From: Chara braunii | Lineage: Eukaryota > Streptophyta > Charophyceae > Charales > Characeae | DNA length: 64,000 bases | Assembly: GCA_003427395.1 (NCBI GenBank) | Contig: BFEA01000147.1 | Coordinates: 2,107,796 to 2,171,795 of the forward strand | Direction: 5' to 3' | Part shown: positions 48,023 through 58,790 of the stretch, one piece after another | How the letters are laid out: the number at the start of each line of letters is the position of its first letter | How positions within the stretch are numbered: position 1 is the stretch's first letter | Translations under genes and position numbers: made by a program | The notes under the pieces: model-generated | Told to the model about the DNA's origin: nothing | Database searches by the model: none | What the model saw: the letters and a program-made list of their open reading frames with translations, nothing else

Positions 48023-48446
48023 CCGGAATATATGCCATAACCTCATTCCGATACCATTGAGCCTTTCTGTTTTCTGTTTCTCTTTTTCCTTCTTTTCTCT
48101 TCTTTTCTTTCTTCCTTTTTTTCTTCTTTTTTTCTTCTTTTTTTCTTCTTTTTTTTCCTTCTTTTTTTTCTTCTTTTTTTTCTTCTTTTTTTCCTTTCTT
48201 TTTATCTTTTTTTTTATCTTTTTTGGCATAAGAACTGAGGGTTTAATGCACTACTGTGCACCTAGTCGTCACTTATCTCAACAAGGGTTGTCCAGTAGTG
48301 CCCCCTGCGAACAGAGACCTCGTGCGAGCCCTACTGCGGAAATAAGACCTCATCCGGACCCCCCAAACAGACTAGGGGTTATCTGTTACAGGCACCTGGC
48401 AGGTCTGCGTGGCCTCTAACGACACCATAGAGGCTGATTCGATTTG

Positions 48447-48477
<31 letters not shown>

Positions 48478-48562
48478 TTCCAAAATTAACATGAAATCAA
48501 TACACGGAACAGCACACAGAAAGAGTCCAGGGCCGAGAGTGCCTTATGATTTTTTTCCTTCC
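48023..48562. other. Pyrimidine-rich tract and A run
   Basis: TTTCTTC repeats (48075-48225) and a 28-nt A run (48447-48474). Nothing coding. Confidence 0.5.
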
Positions 48563-48780
48563 TGTTAATATACATATATATCGTCAAATAGAACTGCCCG
48601 ATATATATATATCGTCACAAACAGAACTGTCGTCACAAACAGAACTGCCCGGTAAACCGTAGTCAGAGAGAGAGAAGAGGACAACAAACGAGGGGCTGTG
48701 ACAAACTGTTTCGTCGGAGTTTCACCGACTCATCAGGAGGCTGAACCCTATATATATATATATATATATCGTCAAGCGGA
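48563..48780 (-). mobile_element. Hammerhead-bearing repeat, outlying cluster
   Basis: Three successive element ends (TCGTCAAATAGAACTGCCCG, TCGTCACAAACAGAACTG twice) each behind or inside (TA)n, then one unit with a truncated hammerhead, then (TA)n and a fourth, diverged end (CGTCAAGCGGAGCTGCCCG). Same family as 39540-40795, 8 kb away. Confidence 0.7.
48700..48749 (-). ncRNA. Hammerhead ribozyme copy F, truncated
   Basis: The minus strand has part of stem I, CTGATGA, stem II and GAAAC with the stem III 3' strand. (TA)n replaces the upstream strand with the cleavage site. Confidence 0.75.
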
Positions 48781-48892
48781 GCTGCCCGCTAAACCGTCCC
48801 CGGCAAAGTCCCTCCCCCTCCTCCCCCCCGGCCTCTTTTCCTTCCAGTGAGGCGGGGGCTGGGGAGGCGGGGGGGGGGGAGGGGAGGGGTGG

Positions 48893-49063
48893 ACGGGGCG
48901 GCGGCCTAGCAAAGAGGGTTCGACTCAACGCCCGAATATGGACGTGTTGGCGGAGAGGCGCAAAAAGTTGCCATCGGCCTGCTGTTCTGCATCTCAGCAT
49001 AAAACACATCCAGATTCAGGCGCTAGATTCAATTGTCTTACTTAGTGGTACCTTGCCCCTGGT
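48893..49063. mobile_element. MITE family M5, copy 2
   Basis: GCAAAGAGGGTTCGACTCAA, CGCCCGAATATGGACGTG at the left; CATCCAGATTCAGGCGCTAG, ATTCAATTGTCTTAC at the right. Diverged copy of 47855-48022. CATCTCAGCATAAAACACAT recurs three times at 48989-49133. Confidence 0.6.
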
Positions 49064-49204
49064 CCTTCATCCAGAGTCTACATCTCAGCATAAACCACAT
49101 CCAGAGTCTGCATCTCAGCATAAAACACATCCACGACGAAGCTCCAATTTCAATTACGACTTGGGAAACAAAAAAAAAAAAAAAGAATCTGGAGATACCA
49201 GACA

Positions 49205-49229
49205 GGGGGGGGGGGGGGGGAGAGAGGGG

Positions 49230-49309
<80 letters not shown>
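49205..49309. repeat. Homopolymer block G16 / A31 / G49
   Basis: G at 49205-49220, A at 49230-49260, G at 49261-49309. Such a long G run is rare and could be unstable or an assembly artefact. Confidence 0.85.
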
Positions 49310-49319
<10 letters not shown>

Positions 49320-49714
49320 AATAATAAACAATAACAAGAACGGAGAAAGACTACCCCACCCCCTACGAGGGGGGAAAAAGCACGTTGCCCGTGTCACATG
49401 TACTCAAGCCACCTGCACGTCTTGGAGAAGATCACGAACCTAGTCAGCGGCCATGTCCAGGTACATTGTGACAGCGGAAAAACGCCAGACCCTTCTTTTC
49501 CTGGTCATTTTCCCATAAAAACAACTCCTCAGTTGACCGTGCGCCTAAACACTGAACCAATTATTATCATCAATCAATCATCATCAATCGGTTATCATTA
49601 ATCCATCATCATCGTCCAATCATCATCAAAGCGGTCGTAATCACTTTTGTTCGAACCATAGAGGAATAGATAGATATAGATCTTTTAAGAAATATATATA
49701 TGTAAATATAGATG

Positions 49715-49842
49715 GCAGAGAGCTAGCAACGTCGGAGTATATATGTCTTTATCTATATCTATATCCATCTATATTTATATATATATATTTCTTTATAGAT
49801 ATAGATAAAGACATATATACTCCGACGTTGCTAGCTCTCTGC
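49715..49842. repeat. Near-perfect palindrome, 128 bp
   Basis: GCAGAGAGCTAGCAACGTCG, GAGTATATATGTCTTTATCT, ATATCTATA pairs with TATAGATATAGATAAAGACA, TATATACTCCGACGTTGCTA, GCTCTCTGC: arms of about 49 bp around a 30-bp AT-rich centre. Confidence 0.9.
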
Positions 49843-50049
49843 TTTTGCTGATGATGCGGCGAGCGTCGGGCCTGTACTAGCTAGCAGGCTTTGTCTTTTC
49901 TTATGAAAGAGAATATTTTTTAATCTGTTGTATATTTTTTTTCTTCTCCTTAATCTTCCCCATTGTTGGGATGTTGCGTTTTGCGGGCCTACTGAATGGT
50001 TCCGTTTTTTTACTATGGATATGGTAGAATGTTCGTTTTGTGAATGAGA

Positions 50050-50450
50050 ATCTTGTCTGCTTCGATTCCGGTTGGCCTTGTCCCGTTATTTGGGAGGGAT
50101 GGCGGTGCTTCATGTGGGATTGGTCATCTGGTTATCGTTCTGCAGGCAAGTGTGTTTTGACATCCTGGTTGGTCTTGTCCCGTCGTTTGGCCTGTAGTTG
50201 CCGGGGGCGGTGTTTGCATGTGGGACTTGTCATCTAGGATTGTCATTTTGGATTTGTTTTAATCTTGCCTGCTTCGATTTTGTTATTGGGCATCCTGGTT
50301 GGTTGTTTCCCGTTGTTCGGCCTTTTGAGAGCGGGGCGGTGCTTGTATGTGGGAATCGTCATCCGGGATTGTCTTTTCTTTCTCTTTGGTTGTCACACTG
50401 GGATCGGAGGTTTTTTTTATTTTTTTTTGCAGACAAGAATGTTTTGACAT
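50050..50450 (+). repeat. Tandem repeat, unit about 110-140 bp
   Basis: Three to four diverged units with GGCGGTGCTT.ATGTGGGA, TCGTCATCCGGGATTGTC and CATCCTGGTTGGT.TTGTCCC. The 150-codon frame across it is probably not a gene. Confidence 0.7.
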
Positions 50451-52029
50451 CTCTGTTTTGTTGCCCCCTGTTCTGTTTTATTTGGCTGTTCCCTTCCTCT
50501 TTTCTTTGCCTCTTCGCCTTTGGCTGTGTGCAAGTGGGTCGATATGACACACGGGGGTGGGGCCAGCCGCCGCTCAACCTACATCCACGTGGGCGGCCTT
50601 GTACGCAAGAGGTTCTCAACAGGGGGAGTCTTGTAAGAAAGAAGATATAAAAAAATGAATTCATTCATTCTTTTTTTCGCTTTTGCGCTCTCATATTCAT
50701 GTGATGATATATATAGATATAGATATAGATATAGATAGCTTAAGATTCGTGAATGCCCCATGTCAAGAAGATTATGAATAAAAAGCTTCAAGTTTGCAAC
50801 GGATAACAAGCAGACATTATACTTTTTTGGGGGCGGTCATTACGATATATGACTGGTTGGTTTTATAACTTTTATTTGACTAAATATTATTATTATTTAA
50901 ACAATAGCTTTCAAAGTTTAGAAGCGGCAAGCCTGAGAGTGTTGGTCCCTGAGAACCGTCGGACGACCGGTAGCACGAGAGGCTGCCGAAGGTTCCAGAG
51001 AAAGTTCAGGAATGTTGACATCAGTCACATCAAATAAACGTTTCAGAAAAAGAAGGAAAAATTAGCATCATAAAACGTTGATTAGAAACACAAACTGGCA
51101 TCATAAAACGTTGATTTAAAATTAAAAAAAAAAAAAAAAAGCTGATATGTACGTAAAAGAGAAGAGATCAGCAGCCCAAAAATGAAAACATAAAAAAGAA
51201 GATAGCAGGTCCACAACACGGAGAGGAAGAGGACACGAAAAAGGAGAAGGAGACAGAGCAGAAGCAAAGAGAGAAACGCGAATAGAGAGGAAGAGGACAA
51301 GACAGAAAAACTTCCCGATGCAAATTAAAGATGAATAACGTTCAAGTACTTTACAAAATCATAATTTAAAAAATGCAGTCTATAATGGGGGGCGGGGCCG
51401 GGGCGGAATCATTCTAAATACTAAATGTACTACTAGATAATTTTCAATTTCTAAATACTAAATGTACTACTAGATAATTTTCAATTTCTCCGGTCAAATA
51501 TGCGTCAAAACGGGGGGGTAGGGGGGGTAGGGGGGGGTTAGGGGGGGGGTATTCATTCTCAATACTAAATATTAGATTTTTCCTGTTTTGTGTGCAAATC
51601 TCCCATCCATAGATTCTGAAGGGTTTTCCATACGAGTTCAGTATATATTGTCACATTGTGAATCAGAGCGCAAAAAAGGGGAAAGAAAAAAGGAAAAGGA
51701 AAAAAGGGGGAGGGGGAAGAGGTAAGGAAAGCTCCACCTGTTCATTGAGGATGTAATGACTCTCCGGGACGATTGAATACAGAATTTTCAAATTCGACTT
51801 TCCTTTTAATTTTTGAATTAAAGGAAGGAAAACTCCGGTCAAATATGCGTCAAAACAATCCAATCTAAAAGAAGAAAAACTAAGTAAAACGGGATAAAAA
51901 AAATGTAGGAAATACTAAAAAACAAAACACAAGTGATTGGCGGGGAACGTACGTAGTCACTTATACAAGAATATACAGAGAATCTAAAATATTAGTTCAA
52001 ACACAACTCCCATAAAAAGTAGAGGACGG
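50451..52029. other. Intergenic
   Basis: (TATAGA)n near 50706-50740. GGCATCATAAAACGTTGATT occurs twice (51060-51120), AATTTTCAATTTCT.. with ACTAAATGTACTACTAGATA twice (51415-51490), CCGGTCAAATATGCGTCAAA twice (51490 and 51835). Decayed repeats, no gene. Confidence 0.45.
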
Positions 52030-52850
52030 TCACGAATGGTGCTGAGTGAACACGAAATCGACGAAAGATGGGCGAGAAAGGGTAACAGGAAAAAGAGAAA
52101 AAGGAGAGAAAGGAAGAGGAAAAAAGGAGAAAAAGGAAGGGGATAGAAAGGGAAGAAAAAAGAGGAAAAGGAGCAAAAAGGAGAAAAAGGAGAAAAAGGG
52201 AGAAAAAAGGAGAAAAAGGAGAAAAAAAAGAAAAAGGAGAAAAAAGAGGACGGTTTGCAAGCGCGAGGTTTGGGGAATGCATCGTGTGGGGGTACGACAA
52301 TGCTATCGGTTTCCATTTGGGAAAAACAGTAAAAGGGAGGGCCATGGAAGGGAGCAAGCGGGGATATACAGTAAAAACCCAAATTTACAGTATCTCCTGA
52401 ATGTCATGGGCAATAACGAAATGCCATGGGAGGGAGGAAGCGAGCACCATATGACTACTACAGTAGTATGATTAGGAAATGCAGCATTAAGCACAAGCAC
52501 ACAAGCACACAGGCACATAGGCAAAGCAAAGGACCGCCGGAAGTCAGTCATACAGCAGCTCTGAGAAGGATAAAGGGAGAGGGGGAGACGAAGGAAGAGA
52601 GGGAGAGAGGAAGAGAGACCGAGGGAGCAGGAGAGAGAGAGAGAGAGAGACTCTGAGAGAGAGAGAAGAAGAGGGAAGATACATAATGGGAGAGAGAAAG
52701 CGAGAGCAAAGGGAGAGAGCCAGAGAGAGGAAGAGAGGGAGTGAAAGAAGGAGAAAGAGGGAGGAAAAGGGAGAAAGAGGGAGGAAGAGGAGGAAGGAAG
52801 AGGGAGAAAGAGGGGAAGAGCAAGAGAGGACTTGTATTATTCTCCATACA
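52030..52850. repeat. Purine-rich low-complexity tracts
   Basis: AAAAAGGAG repeats at 52080-52255 and GAGAGG repeats at 52565-52830, separated by ordinary sequence. Frames on either strand are artefacts. Confidence 0.8.
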
Positions 52851-53630
52851 ACTCCCAGATAAGACTCCTCCCAACAAACAGTCAATGAAAAAAGTGATAA
52901 TTCTGAAGGTCATGGCTATGGCGACGAAGATGGCGATGGCGATCTAGCGAGAAAGATAATGGCTTCTTCATATCGATCCCCGTGACAGTAATTCCTATGA
53001 CAATCGAGCGCACGACTAATACGGTATGTAATGGGAGTTGACCCGTGTGTGTAAGAATACAAACAAAAACTGCAACCAAAAAAAAAAAAAAGCAATGGAA
53101 AAAAAGAAAAAGAGTGACGGAAGAATTTGTTACCTGGACAATTTAAGCATTTTATTTTATATATTTATTTTATTTATTTTATTTCTTTATTTCATTTATT
53201 TATTTTATTTATTTTATTATTTATTATGTATTTTAGTAAATTTATTATATTATATTATTTATTTATTGTATTTTTTAAGTCGTGTCATCATTTGATCATT
53301 TGTCGCGTGAACAGAGAGAGTATCTGGGCATACTCGCACTACGAGTGTCTAGGATGTATCTGACCGCAATTACAGCCGGAGCAGGATGTATCTGACCGTC
53401 AGTACGTCCAGAGCTCATTCAAAAAAACTCTCTTGTTTAAGTATGCCCTCAATCAGCAAGGAAGGGAGATCATTCACACAATCGTCATCCTTCTACCTCC
53501 TCTCTCCTCCTCTCTCCTCCTCACCATAGCCATTGATCTCTGTGCTACCTACCTGGTCGATTTTTCGGTCCTCCCACACACATCCATAAGTCAGACAGGA
53601 CCTCGCTCCATCACTCGCCAAATGTGAAAA
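52851..53630. other. Intergenic with (TTTA)n
   Basis: TTTA/ATTT repeats at 53148-53275; AGGATGTATCTGACCG occurs twice (53350 and 53382). No gene. Confidence 0.5.
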
Positions 53631-53853
53631 ACACGGAAGAACTCAAGTGTACATTTCCGCCTTCTGGCTGAAGATACAATCACCATTTACAGTAAAAATT
53701 TAACACGCTTGGTGACAAATGTGAAAANNNNNNNNNNNNNNNNNNNNNNNNNNNNNNNNNNNNNNNNNNNNNNNNNNNNNNNNNNNNNNNNNCACGGAAG
53801 AACTCCAAGTGTATATTTCCGCCTTCTGGCTGAAGATACAATCACAATTTACA
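53620..53853. other. Direct duplication across an N gap
   Basis: AAATGTGAAAA then CACGGAAGAACTCAAGTGTA and TTTCCGCCTTCTGGCTGAAG occurs at 53620-53690 and again on both sides of the 65-nt gap (53728-53792). Either a tandem repeat or an unmerged overlap of contig ends. Confidence 0.7.
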
Positions 53854-54415
53854 AGTGCAGCGAGCGAGGCCCTCGCTGGGTAATATAAAATTTATACACA
53901 TCTACCAGGGATGGATTGTTTTTTTTTTACCAGGGGTCGTTCTTTTTTTTTTTTTACTAGGGATGGATATTAGTATATGGAGGGAGGGAAGTCACGATAC
54001 AACAGAAGAAGAGATCAGAGCACACCTACAGAAAAATGAGTGTGTTTTTGTTTTTGTTACTCCCCCGAGAAGCGAATGGGAAAGAAAGGAGATGAGCCAG
54101 GAAGGAAAACGAGAAAAACAAAAAAACGAACGCGAGATGAATAAGGGAAGAAAAAAAAAGTAAAAAAAAAAAGGAGAGCATCCGACGCCAAAAAATCTCA
54201 ATTTGAAAAAAGAGGGCAGCGGAGCGGAGACTATCAGAGGACACCCAAAGAAAGAGGGGGGGGGAAATCAAAAAAAAGTGCAACAGAAGCAAGGAATATA
54301 CATTAGAACGCGAAATAAAAGGGAGAAAGAGAGAGAGAGAGACAGACTGAGAGACTAAGACAAGGGCCTCGCTGCACTACGCACAGAATGTATAAATTGG
54401 CGCGAGCGTTCTTAC

Positions 54416-54451
<36 letters not shown>

Positions 54452-54664
54452 GGCGAGTGCATCTCCTGCTAGAAGGTGGACAGAAGATACAAAAAAAAAA
54501 AAAAGATACGCCCGCTAGTTTTTTTCGCACACTTGGGTAGAGGTGAAGCGGGGTCTTTCTTCAAAGATTTTACTCTAGGGTTCAGTTGTTTTGCCCCTCC
54601 TCTACCCTCCTCCCCCCCCCCCCAACCCCCCCCCATTTAAAAAAAAAAAAAAAAATCACTATAA
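53854..54664. other. Intergenic, A-rich, with M3 fragments
   Basis: AGTGCAGCGAGGCCCTCGC (53866) and AGGGCCTCGCTGCACTACG (54363) are solo M3 termini. A run of 32 at 54418-54450. No gene. Confidence 0.5.
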
Positions 54665-55152
54665 TCATACCCTGGACGCGGGGTCATTAACCAAAAGACG
54701 GTCGGGACCTGGATAACGACCACCAGAGCCAATGGGAAGACAGCAGCAGTTGGACCACGACGAGACACGCGGCCGCCGATGGTGTATAGTCAGACTGGTG
54801 AGTCTCTTTCCGTAAATCGCTCCCCCATCTCCACCTCCTCCTGCAGCTCGCACTCCCACACATCGTGTCTTCTTCCTCATCACCTGGATTCCTACGCCTT
54901 CCGCATATTTTCCATATTTCAATCCGCTCGCGCTCATACTCCTCTCTCTGTTCAATCTCCTTACAGTTCCCCTTCCACATCTCCATCGCTGCTCATGCCG
55001 CCAACTACTTTCTCCCAAGCTACCGCACCCTACCGACAAATAGCTATGGCTACCGCTACCAACCGCAAACCCAGATCCTTGAAGCATCATCACTCTACCC
55101 TCCATATCTATTCCAAACTCGCATTCGATTCGATCTAATATACACGACGAGA

Positions 55153-55185
<33 letters not shown>

Positions 55186-56038
55186 GAGAAGAAGCAGAAG
55201 GAGATGAAGAAGAGGGAGAGGAAGAAGAAGTGAGATGATCGTCTATTGAAAGGGATCTTCTGCCAGGCCGCCATAGCCGGCTTCTCCTTTCGTAGCCGTC
55301 ATAACCGCCATAGCTGTCGGGCAAAACCTTCCCTCCTCCTCTCCCCTGTGTCTGGAAAAAAGCGATCTGCTCCCTCGACGAACGAGATTCATCTCCCTTA
55401 CCTCTATTCTCGCAAAACCCAGCGCAGCGCCGCCGTCGCGCTCTGTAGTTTCTATACGCCGACCTCGCGGCTGCTAAACCGATGAATGGCCCATCATCCC
55501 TGCCAACATACTTAGTCGAATTCGTTGAATTCCCCTCCACACGTCCTCCTTCCTTTTCTCTCCTAAGGGTGCTTGCTGAAATTGACCTCGGAGAATAGAG
55601 GGTACTTGAGCAAATTGACCCCGGAGAATAAAGGGTACTTGCGCAAATTGACCTCGAAGAATAGAGGGTACTTGCGCAAATTGACCTCGGAGAAGAATAG
55701 ATAACGCCGGCCTTGACTCTTTGGTCAGCATGGACCACGAAATTACAAATTTGCCCTCCATACCTTCGTTGACCGGCCCCTGGTACTGCATCTATCCTCT
55801 TCCCATCTTCGATCCCTCGACCTAAGGAATGCTTAGCATCTCGAATCTCGACGTCCGACTTTCCGAGACCAGCTGCTGGGGCGAAGAAACACGTGCACGC
55901 CGACATTGCAGCAGTTATGACTACAGCAGGCCGTGGTCGACGAAACCCAAAAACAAAAAAAAGGAAAAAAAAGAAGATCAAACCCGATCCTATCGCACCG
56001 TATATAACCGATATCCCAGCTGCGTCATAATTGGCCAA
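54665..56038 (-). CDS. Long low-complexity frame, doubtful
   Basis: 457 codons without stop, rich in Ser, Arg and Gly. It crosses a 34-bp tandem repeat (55579-55690), giving SICASTLYS repeats, and a GAA/GAG repeat (55150-55230), giving a poly-Ser run. SYGGYDGYERR near 55270-55330 is reminiscent of Gly/Tyr-rich RNA-binding tails, but no domain is recognised. Many frames here are long because of GC-rich repeats, so I doubt it is a gene. Confidence 0.15.
55579..55690. repeat. 34-bp tandem repeat
   Basis: AATTGACCTCGGAGAATAGA with GGGTACTTGCGCA, about 3.3 units. Confidence 0.85.
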
Positions 56039-56953
56039 ACTTCCGCTGAATCTACCAGACAGGAAAAAAAAAAACTACGAATAATAAAAATAATAAAAAA
56101 ACAACGTGGTCAGTCGAGGACGACGATCAGCAACAAGAGGCGGAGAAAGAGGAGGAGGAGGAGGAAGAGGAGGAGGGCCAAAAACCTGCAACGTCGCCAA
56201 GCAACTACCGAATGTGCGAGGAGGAGGAGGAGGAGGAGGAGGAGGAGGAGCAGCAGAAGGAGGAGAAGGAAGAGGAAGAGGAGCAAGAGGACGAAAGGGA
56301 GGAGGAAGGGGTCCGTAAGGAACGTCGTCGAGTATCGCGGAGCATTGAAGTTTCTTCTCGAGCACTTCTTCGATCTCTCCTCTCGTTTGCAGAATTTTCG
56401 ACAATTCAGACGATTCGACCGTCACGGTGGTCCTTGGAGGACCCAGAGCCGAAAAGAACACGAGTTTGAGAGAGAAGGACAGCAAGCAAACTACTACGAC
56501 GAGGAGGCGGCGAGGGGAGAAGGGGCCGTCAAGAGGGCAGAATGACAAGAGAGGGGCAGAGTGACAAGACAGGGACAGAAGACATACGTACCTTCCTTTC
56601 TTTCTTTCTTTCTTTCTTTCTTTCACTTGATCTAGCGAGAGACACCAGGATCCCGAGCGGGCGCGGTGGAAAACGTTCCCTTCTTTATTCCTTATTCCTC
56701 CAGCCGCCTAGCTCGACGGCGTGAATCGGAGTTTTGCCCTCGGCGCCGGAAATCGGCATTTTGCCCTCGGCGCCAATTGGCCCAAAAGATTTCAGGCGCA
56801 TGTTGTACGGAGAGTTGAGGCGGGAGATGCGCGTACGCGCTTACGAGGGCGGGCGACAAGGGCGACAAGGGCGAAGTGGGCGACGTGGGCGACGTGGGAG
56901 GGACCAACAGAAGGAGGAGAAATCGACTCTCGGACTGCGAAAAAATGCACAAT
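56039..56953. other. GC- and purine-rich sequence
   Basis: GAGGAG repeats (56150-56290), (TTTC)n at 56598-56622 and TTTTGCCCTCGGCGCC twice (56733, 56760). No gene. Confidence 0.45.
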
Positions 56954-57074
56954 GGGCCTCGCGACACTTCTCGCGAAATGTGCAAAACGAGAGTGAATCT
57001 TCGGATACAACTTGGAAAGATACGGCGCCATGAATTTTGTCTTTTGTGCATGTCCAGAGTACTGGAGCGAGGCC
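56954..57074. mobile_element. MITE family M3, copy 1
   Basis: GGGCCTCGCGACACTTCTCG at the left, AGTACTGGAGCGAGGCC at the right. The interior matches 57241-57363 (AAAACGAGAGTGAATCTTC, TTTTGTCTTTTGTGCAT). Confidence 0.65.
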
Positions 57075-57240
57075 GAATGTCCCGACAGACGAAGGCGCGC
57101 AAGTGAGCGACACGTGGCAGGAATTCCCGCGAAAGCCCCCAACCGGATGCAGTTCGAGGGAAAGCCTTTCTTTTTTTTTTCTTTTTTTTTTTTGGAATGC
57201 CTTTCCTACACACCACACACTACACTACCGGTAGAGACCA

Positions 57241-57363
57241 TGGGCCTCGCTGCACTACTCTCGCAATGTGCAAAACGAGAGTGAATCTTCTGCCAGAACA
57301 TGGAAAGATACACGGCCATGATTTTTGTCTTTTGTGCATTTCAAGAGTAGTGCAGCGACGCCC
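57241..57363. mobile_element. MITE family M3, copy 2
   Basis: GGGCCTCGCTGCACTACTCT at the left, AGAGTAGTGCAGCGACGCCC at the right; 123 bp. Confidence 0.8.
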
Positions 57364-57419
57364 CATGTACCTGTTTTTTAAATAGTACCTGCGTTCGAAT
57401 CCCTGGTGAATCAGACGAG

Positions 57420-57740
57420 AATCCGTAGAATTAGGGCCTCGCCACACCACTCTCCAAATCTGAAAAAGACAAAAATGTGGCAGGTGGATCTGGCCATAGG
57501 GCCTGCACCTCCTTACCGCAGGCACTCCCCGGCCATAGGGCCTCTCCACACCACTCTTCAAGCACGAAAACGTTTCAAGGGTTGTCAGAATTTTTTCAAG
57601 AGTCCACTTTTTGAGAGTTAGGGCCCTTGGCCACACAGCACTCTCGAAAAGTGAACTCTTGAAAACGGGCGCATATGGGGCCTCGCTGCACTGCTCTAGG
57701 CTCTTGAAGTTTCGAGAGTGGGTGGGTCGTCGCAACACTT
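57420..57740. repeat. Cluster of partial M3 termini
   Basis: GGGCCTCGCCACACCACTCT (57433), GGGCCTCTCCACACCACTC (57538), GGGCCCTTGGCCACACAGC (57620) and GGGGCCTCGCTGCACTGC (57677) follow one another, with TTTCAAGAG/CTCTTGAA pieces between. Confidence 0.6.
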
Positions 57741-57863
57741 AGGGCCTCGCTGCACTACTTCTGACATGCACAAAAGACGAAAATCATGGCGATGTATCTT
57801 TCCATATTCTAGCGGAAGATTCACTCTCGTTTGCACATTTTGAGACTAGTGCAGCGAGGCCCT
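57741..57863. mobile_element. MITE family M3, copy 3 (inverted)
   Basis: AGGGCCTCGCTGCACTACTT at the left, CTAGTGCAGCGAGGCCCT at the right. The interior is the reverse complement of copy 2. Confidence 0.82.
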
Positions 57864-58790
57864 TACTCTCTATCGGGAAACTCTCGAAACCCAATCGAGA
57901 GTTGTCAGAAGGCGCGTTATAACGTCTCTCGAAACGTCGAGAGTCACCCGCCTACAAAAAATGAATTTGCAAGTGTGCTCGCGAGTTGCCCCCCGACCGG
58001 CTCCTTTTTTCGAGAGTGGACCTCCTGTCCCGACGGGCAGACCAGCCTGGCGTTGTCCCATAGCGTAGTGGTACAGCTCTTATGTCCGCCCGAGGTTTCA
58101 AGAGTGCATCTAGTGTAACAGGTGCTAGAGTAAGTGCAGCGATGACGGGTATTTCGACAGTCTCGCCTCTCTGACAATGCTAATCGAACTCTCTAAATAT
58201 TTTGAGAGTCTAGAGTAGTGCGGCGAGGCCCATGTTTTCAGTTCCTCAAGAGTGTTGTGTGGCTTTGCTGCCAAATGAGCCTGGTATACCCCATTATGCT
58301 TGTTCGTGGTTCCACTCTTGAGAACTTGAATGGCCTGACGGATCCAACAGTGGTGTTAAGGTAACAGTCTGACACCTCTTGAGAACCAAGTGTCTCTCAC
58401 GTGCTCTCACAAGGGGCCTCGCCTCACCTATCTCCAAAACAACGATTTGGAAAAAAGTGGCATTTCCACACGAACTCTCGAAAATCGCAATCAGAAAAAA
58501 ATTTGAGAGCGGTCAAAATACAGTTATCGGGAGTACTCTTGAACTTTGTGGATCGCCCCGTCTGCAAAACACCGGATTTGAGGAGTGCCCCAAGGCTCCT
58601 TGGATTTCGGTCCCAAACTGGAGAGTGCGCCTCGATCGACAACCGTCTGTTGCCACCGTTTTGTCGTCTGTGGTTCACGAGCACTATAAAGTGGTGGAGG
58701 TTTAGGCTAATTTTATGCAAAAGTGGGTATCCCCTGAGACAAGAGGAAGGAAAATAAACCATGGGAGAGTTCTCGCAAGAGAGCAGTTGA
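57864..58790. other. Intergenic with further M3 remnants
   Basis: AGAGTAGTGCGGCGAGGCCC (58211) and AGGGGCCTCGCCTCACC (58412) are M3-like ends. Many TCGAAA/GAGAGT words. Short frames (58379-58757) without domains. Confidence 0.45.
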
